The translations under genes and the position numbers were made by a program. From Mycolicibacterium frederiksbergense (GTDB taxonomy: Bacteria > Actinomycetota > Actinomycetes > Mycobacteriales > Mycobacteriaceae): DNA of 64,000 bases. The stretch covers positions 5,316,249 to 5,380,248 of the forward strand of contig NZ_CP038799.1 of NCBI RefSeq assembly GCF_012223425.1. The letters are read 5' to 3'. Within the stretch, counting starts at the first letter, position 1; each line of letters starts with the position of its first letter. This document shows positions 60,609 to 64,000 of this stretch, in pieces. A model generated the notes under the pieces. That model had not been told where the DNA came from. It worked only from the letters and a program-made list of their open reading frames with translations, and searched no databases.

Positions 60609-61736
60609 TTACAGCGCGTCGAGCGTCTGGGCGGCCAGCCCGAAGGCCAACGTCATCCCGAGGCCGGTCGTCACGGTCACCGAGCTGACCGTGGGCTCAT
60701 GGCTCGCACGCAGCACATCGGTGCGGCCGCTGGAGGCGTAGATGCCCTGCCAGCGCTGCAGCACCTGCAGATGGTCGACCCCGAGGATGCGGCTGACCCC
60801 GCCGAGCAGATGCGCGGACATCTGTTCGTCGAGGAAGGGTGGCGCAGTGCGGCCGTAGTGGTGCGAATCGCCGACCAGCAGGGTGCCGTCGGGCCGACGG
60901 GTGAACATCATGTTTGCACCCAGCTCCAGCAATTCGGGGTTGCCGCGTTCCAGCTCGGCCCGCACCGCCACCGCGGAAGGCAGATTCGCCATGCCCTCGT
61001 ACCGCAGCATCGAGGTGCCGGTCAGTACCGCCGAATCCAGGGCATAGCCGGCCGGCGCCCCCACCAGTGCCATCTGCAGCCGGCATCGCACCACCTCGTT
61101 GGCCTCGGCGGTCGCCGGATACAGCCGGTCCAGGTCGTGGCCGACGCACACCAACACGTGCCGTCCGCGCACCACGCCTCGGCTGGTGTGCACCGCGGCA
61201 TCGGTGCACCGCACGGCATTGGTACGCCAATGGAATCGCACCCCGGGCTGCTCGGCGAGCCATGCGGCGATGGTGGCCACCGTGGTGCGCGGATCGACCC
61301 GCAGATCCGCCGGGAACCAGGCGGCGCCGACGATCGCGGGATCGGGCGTCCGGCCGGGCCCGGCCAACCGGGTATTCACCTCACCCGCGGTCAGCAGCCG
61401 GACGGCTTCGGTGCCGCGTGCGTCGCGGAACTCCTCGATCAGGGCGGCTTCGGCGGAACTGCGCGCGAGTACGACGGCGCCCGCCTCCGGCGCCCAGAAC
61501 CCGCTCTGTGCCGCGGTGCGCAGCCATCCGCGCCGGGACGCCTGGGCCGTCTCCAAGAGGGCGGGGCCCTGCGCGGTGATGCAGGCGTGGCCGAAATTCC
61601 GGACCGAGGCGCCGACGGCCTCGGAGTCGCGTTCCACGATCTCCACGGTGAGTCCGCGGTGCACGGCCTCGGCAGCGTGGGCGAGGCCGATGATCCCCGC
61701 TCCGACGATGACCAGATCAGGGATTGCAGAATTCAT
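60609..61736 (-). CDS. FAD-dependent oxidoreductase, TIGR03364-type
   Basis: A 375-residue D-amino-acid-oxidase-like flavoprotein: VIVGAGIIGLAHAAEAVHRG at the N-terminus, VRNFGHACITAQG, and the C-terminal GLGMTLAFGLA. This is the TIGR03364 branch often linked to phosphonate use, though no phosphonate genes are nearby. The stop lies 5 bases from that of the exporter. Confidence 0.9.
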   Translation of the reverse strand: MNSAIPDLVIVGAGIIGLAHAAEAVHRGLTVEIVERDSEAVGASVRNFGHACITAQGPALLETAQASRRGWLRTAAQSGFWAPEAGAVVLARSSAEAALIEEFRDARGTEAVRLLTAGEVNTRLAGPGRTPDPAIVGAAWFPADLRVDPRTTVATIAAWLAEQPGVRFHWRTNAVRCTDAAVHTSRGVVRGRHVLVCVGHDLDRLYPATAEANEVVRCRLQMALVGAPAGYALDSAVLTGTSMLRYEGMANLPSAVAVRAELERGNPELLELGANMMFTRRPDGTLLVGDSHHYGRTAPPFLDEQMSAHLLGGVSRILGVDHLQVLQRWQGIYASSGRTDVLRASHEPTVSSVTVTTGLGMTLAFGLAAQTLDAL

Positions 61737-61887
61737 GCGGCCATCTTCGGGTGCCCGCGAATCCCGCGGTGCGCGGGGTGGATTCGTTCACCGGGGGTTT
61801 GACTGCTCGTCACCTTCGGCGCCGTCGGGATGTTCGGCGTGGTCTATCGGCGACGCCGACGGCGCCGAGGCGCTAGCCTTTTGACCC

Positions 61888-62550
61888 ATGACCGATCGAC
61901 AGCGTGCCGCGACGCGCTCCACCGTCAAGCTCGCGTTGGCGACGACCTTGCTCACCGGGGGCGCGTTGTTCACCGCCGGGCTGGCCGCTGCCGAGCCGGC
62001 GCCGCTGGTGCCACCGGGGGACCCGGCCGCGCCGATCCCGGGTCAGCCGGTGGCAGTGAATCCCGAAGAATTGGTGGCCGCGCCGCCGGCACCGCCGCCG
62101 GTCGGCGCCCCGCCGGTACCGGCGATGACGAACCCGGCCTACGGGCAGGGCTCCTCCGGTGGCGGACTCGGCTACATCAAGGATCTGTGGAACGCGGCCA
62201 GGTCGAATGACCCGATGGCGGCGTTCTCCGAGGCCGGGACGGCCGGAATGCCGACCGGTGCACCGCCGGGGGCGGGCCCGGCGCCCAAGCTCCCGCCGGG
62301 CTACATGTCGCTGACCGATCCATCGTCCTCGACCCCGTCGTTGCAGGGCACGCCGCAGGTCGGTGGCCCGCCGCTGCCGCCGGGCTTCGTCTCGCTGTCG
62401 GATCCCAATCCGCCGGCAGAGGCGCTGCCCATCGGTGCACCCGGCGCCGCTCCGGCCGGGGTTCCCGCGCCGGGCGCCCCGGCACCGCCGCCGGTTCCGG
62501 CCCCCGCCCCGATGCCGCCGACCATCATCCAGCAGGGTCCGCTGGGCTGA
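61888..62550 (+). CDS. secreted Pro/Ala-rich protein with a YIKDLW motif
   Basis: A 220-residue exported protein. The signal peptide ends near AAAEPA; the middle carries GYIKDLWNAARSNDPMAAFSEAG; a P-P-G-[YF]-[MV]-S-L-[TS]-DP motif is then repeated twice (PPGYMSLTDP, PPGFVSLSDP); and the C-terminus is Pro-rich. It is a paralogue of the protein at 4349-4825 by the shared Y-[IL]-[KR]-DLW-x-A motif. Function unknown. Confidence 0.8.
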   Translation: MTDRQRAATRSTVKLALATTLLTGGALFTAGLAAAEPAPLVPPGDPAAPIPGQPVAVNPEELVAAPPAPPPVGAPPVPAMTNPAYGQGSSGGGLGYIKDLWNAARSNDPMAAFSEAGTAGMPTGAPPGAGPAPKLPPGYMSLTDPSSSTPSLQGTPQVGGPPLPPGFVSLSDPNPPAEALPIGAPGAAPAGVPAPGAPAPPPVPAPAPMPPTIIQQGPLG

Positions 62551-62551
62551 T

Positions 62552-62917
62552 TCAGCCCAGTCCGGCCCGCCATTTATCGAGGACCCGGCGGTCGCGTTTG
62601 GTCGGCCGCCCCGCGCCGCGGTCGCGCACGGCCACCGGCACCACGGTCGTCGGCGGGACCACGGGCGTGCGATCCAGGTAGCAGGTCACCGCGTCGGCGG
62701 CACCGACCCGTTTCTGGATGACCCGCACCACCTCGACGATCCGGGTGCGATCACCGACCAGCGCTTTGACCGTGTCGCCGGGGACCACGGTCGCCGACGG
62801 TTTCGCGACCCGATCGTTGATCCGCACGTGTCCGCCCCGGCAGGCCGTCGCCGCGTCGGGGCGGGTCTTGGTCAGCCGGACCGCCCACAACCAGCGATCC
62901 ACCCGCGTCGACTCCAT
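62552..62917 (-). CDS. S4-domain RNA-binding protein (Hsp15-like)
   Basis: A 121-residue S4 protein with MESTRVDRWLWAVRLTKTRPDAATACRGGHVRINDRVAKPSATVVPGDTV, followed by a basic tail (GRPTKRDRRVLDKWRAG). Hsp15-type proteins bind stalled 50S subunits. The ATG at 62917 matches the family start. Confidence 0.92.
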   Translation of the reverse strand: MESTRVDRWLWAVRLTKTRPDAATACRGGHVRINDRVAKPSATVVPGDTVKALVGDRTRIVEVVRVIQKRVGAADAVTCYLDRTPVVPPTTVVPVAVRDRGAGRPTKRDRRVLDKWRAGLG

Positions 62918-62961
62918 GGCTCCATCATCGCGCACCGAGGTCGAGGGCGCGGGCGCCCGGC

Positions 62962-63801
62962 TCAGGAAGCCGGCCGCCGGGCCACGATGGCGAAGTTCAG
63001 CGGGATCCGCGGCGTCCCCGACGGCATGGTCCACCCCTGAGGGCCGGACACCAGGGACGGAAACGCGGGCCAATCCATGTAGGGCAGTTCGCGGAACTTC
63101 TCGATACGCAACCCAGCCCCGAGTAGCGCACTGACCACCTCTCCGAGGCCATGACGCCATTCATGGTTCGTGGTGTGGGTGATCTCGCCGGACGAATTCT
63201 CTGTGTAGGTGCCCGCATCGTCGTAGGTCCTGGTCCCACCGCCGGCCAGATAATCATCGGTGATCTGCCAGGGCTCGAACTCCATCGCAGCCAGGAGTGG
63301 GTGGTCATCGCGGATCAGAAAGAGCCCGCCCGGGTTCAGCAGATCGTGGATCGATCGAGCCCAGTTGACGAGTTCCGGTAGCCACACGATGGTTCCGGCA
63401 CTGGTGACGACGATGTCGAACCTGCGATCGATCTTGGCGGACGCGAATCGGGCATCGCCCTCGACCCATTCGATGTGCCGGCCGTCGGCTTCGGCGATAC
63501 GGGCCGCGTGCTGCAGCGAATTCGGGGACAGATCAAGCCCTGCGACGTCGACCGCGCCCAGTCGTGCCCAGGACACCGTGTCGGTGCCGATATGGCACTG
63601 CAGGTGCAGCAGGGACCGACCGCGCACGCCGGTGGCGGGTAAGTGCTCATTCAGCATTGCCAGATCGCGTTCGACGACATCCGAGATCTGGGTCGGATCG
63701 GCCAAAAAGCCTTCCACGTCGTACATTTGGGAACGCACGTGCACATCGGCGCGCTGATCCCAGTTGGCTCTGTTGGAGGCGATCGCCTCGCTGTCACTCA
63801 T
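62962..63801 (-). CDS. SAM-dependent methyltransferase
   Basis: A 279-residue class I methyltransferase. Motif I is LLHLQCHIGTDTVSWARLG, with VAGLDLSPNSLQHA, DARFASAKIDRRFDIVVTSAGTIVWLPEL and LLNPGGLFLIRDDHP. GGGGGA precedes ATG 63801 (MSDSEAIASNRANWDQRADVH). The substrate is unknown; the overall pattern fits small-molecule methylation. Confidence 0.92.
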   Translation of the reverse strand: MSDSEAIASNRANWDQRADVHVRSQMYDVEGFLADPTQISDVVERDLAMLNEHLPATGVRGRSLLHLQCHIGTDTVSWARLGAVDVAGLDLSPNSLQHAARIAEADGRHIEWVEGDARFASAKIDRRFDIVVTSAGTIVWLPELVNWARSIHDLLNPGGLFLIRDDHPLLAAMEFEPWQITDDYLAGGGTRTYDDAGTYTENSSGEITHTTNHEWRHGLGEVVSALLGAGLRIEKFRELPYMDWPAFPSLVSGPQGWTMPSGTPRIPLNFAIVARRPAS

Positions 63802-63848
63802 GTGTCCCCCTGCGGACAAGTGTGACATCCGCGGGGGAGCGCTTGCTG

Positions 63849-64000
63849 CTATACCCTGCCTGCCGCGTAGGCGGCCGCCTCATTGGCGATTCCGTTGATC
63901 CCGTACATGGCGTGCGCCATCGACGGCATGCCGCCGGGGGTCCCGTCGCAGATGGTGTCACCGGGTGCGCAAAGTTCGACCGTCTTCGGCGCATACAACG
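63849..64000 (-). CDS. cutinase-like exported esterase, C-terminal end (truncated by window)
   Basis: Only the last 50 codons are present. They encode PKTVELCAPGDTICDG, with the disulfide cysteines, and MPSMAHAMYGINGIANEAAAYA, with the catalytic His of the AHxxY motif. This is the typical end of mycobacterial cutinase-like proteins, which act on lipid esters outside the cell. The 5' end lies beyond the window. Confidence 0.85.
   Translation of the reverse strand, partial: LYAPKTVELCAPGDTICDGTPGGMPSMAHAMYGINGIANEAAAYAAGRV

Noticed and set aside
1..64000. CRISPR arrays, rRNA, tRNA, prophage
   Set aside because: No regularly spaced direct repeats, cloverleaf-like genes, rRNA signatures or phage structural genes were recognised by eye.

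Overview
The window is high-GC DNA with the gene content of a fast-growing mycobacterium (Mycolicibacterium type). Diagnostic families include an antigen 85C-type mycolyltransferase, a WS/DGAT acyltransferase, an MmpS/MmpL pair, a WhiB6-like protein, RipD, F420-dependent LLM oxidoreductases, cutinase and L,D-transpeptidase fragments, a CYP125-type P450 and two KstR-type operators. Starts are often GTG and genes often overlap by ATGA/GTGA.

Layout. 1-4.1 kb: the end of an L,D-transpeptidase, a hydroxylase/GntR/XRE cluster and a CYP125-like P450. 4.3-7.7 kb: a small secreted protein, then a TetR regulator coupled to a molybdopterin oxidoreductase. 7.7-12.5 kb: a probable sterol-regulated island, in which two exact KstR-type boxes control a nitronate-monooxygenase-like enzyme, a dihydrodipicolinate-reductase-like enzyme and a steroid-type SDR; an unknown protein, a Bfd-type ferredoxin and a HAD phosphatase lie between. 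12.6-14.0 kb: an IS110-family insertion. 14.1-18.4 kb: cinA facing an operon of an alpha/beta hydrolase and two LLM oxidoreductases. 18.5-22.8 kb: a whiB6-like gene and a TetR gene around a long palindrome, an AraC gene broken by an amber codon, an amidohydrolase and a GNAT protein. 22.9-27.5 kb: cell-envelope lipid genes (Pro/Ala-rich secreted protein, WS/DGAT, Ag85C-like) and yaaA. 28-30.8 kb: a GntR regulator, an MFS exporter and an NlpC/P60 hydrolase. 31.1-35.1 kb: an mmpS-mmpL operon with two small downstream genes. 35.4-42.2 kb: secreted protein, acyltransferase-3/SGNH pair, MOSC protein, phosphodiesterase, and a MenC-like protein with an altered active site coupled to a second P450. 42.26-45.3 kb: a DUF222/HNH gene interrupted near its 3' end by an IS3-family element, which can be delimited to the base. 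45.4-51.6 kb: APH-like kinase, tpx, ripD, a DUF4334 protein, a large LuxR regulator and a DUF4333 lipoprotein. 51.6-60.6 kb: UvrA-like ATPase, NYN protein, acyl-CoA synthetase-like protein, DUF899/ArsR/AHSA1 module, cspA, RibD-like reductase, a serine-hydrolase remnant and a ThrE-type exporter. 60.6-64 kb: FAD oxidoreductase, secreted protein, S4 protein, methyltransferase and the end of a cutinase.

No rRNA, tRNA, CRISPR array or prophage was recognised. Most of the window looks like ordinary mycobacterial chromosome. The clearest irregularities are the two insertion sequences, three decayed or interrupted genes, the MenC-like protein with substituted catalytic residues, and several near-perfect operator palindromes. 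All functions are read from sequence motifs and remembered family patterns; no database search was run.
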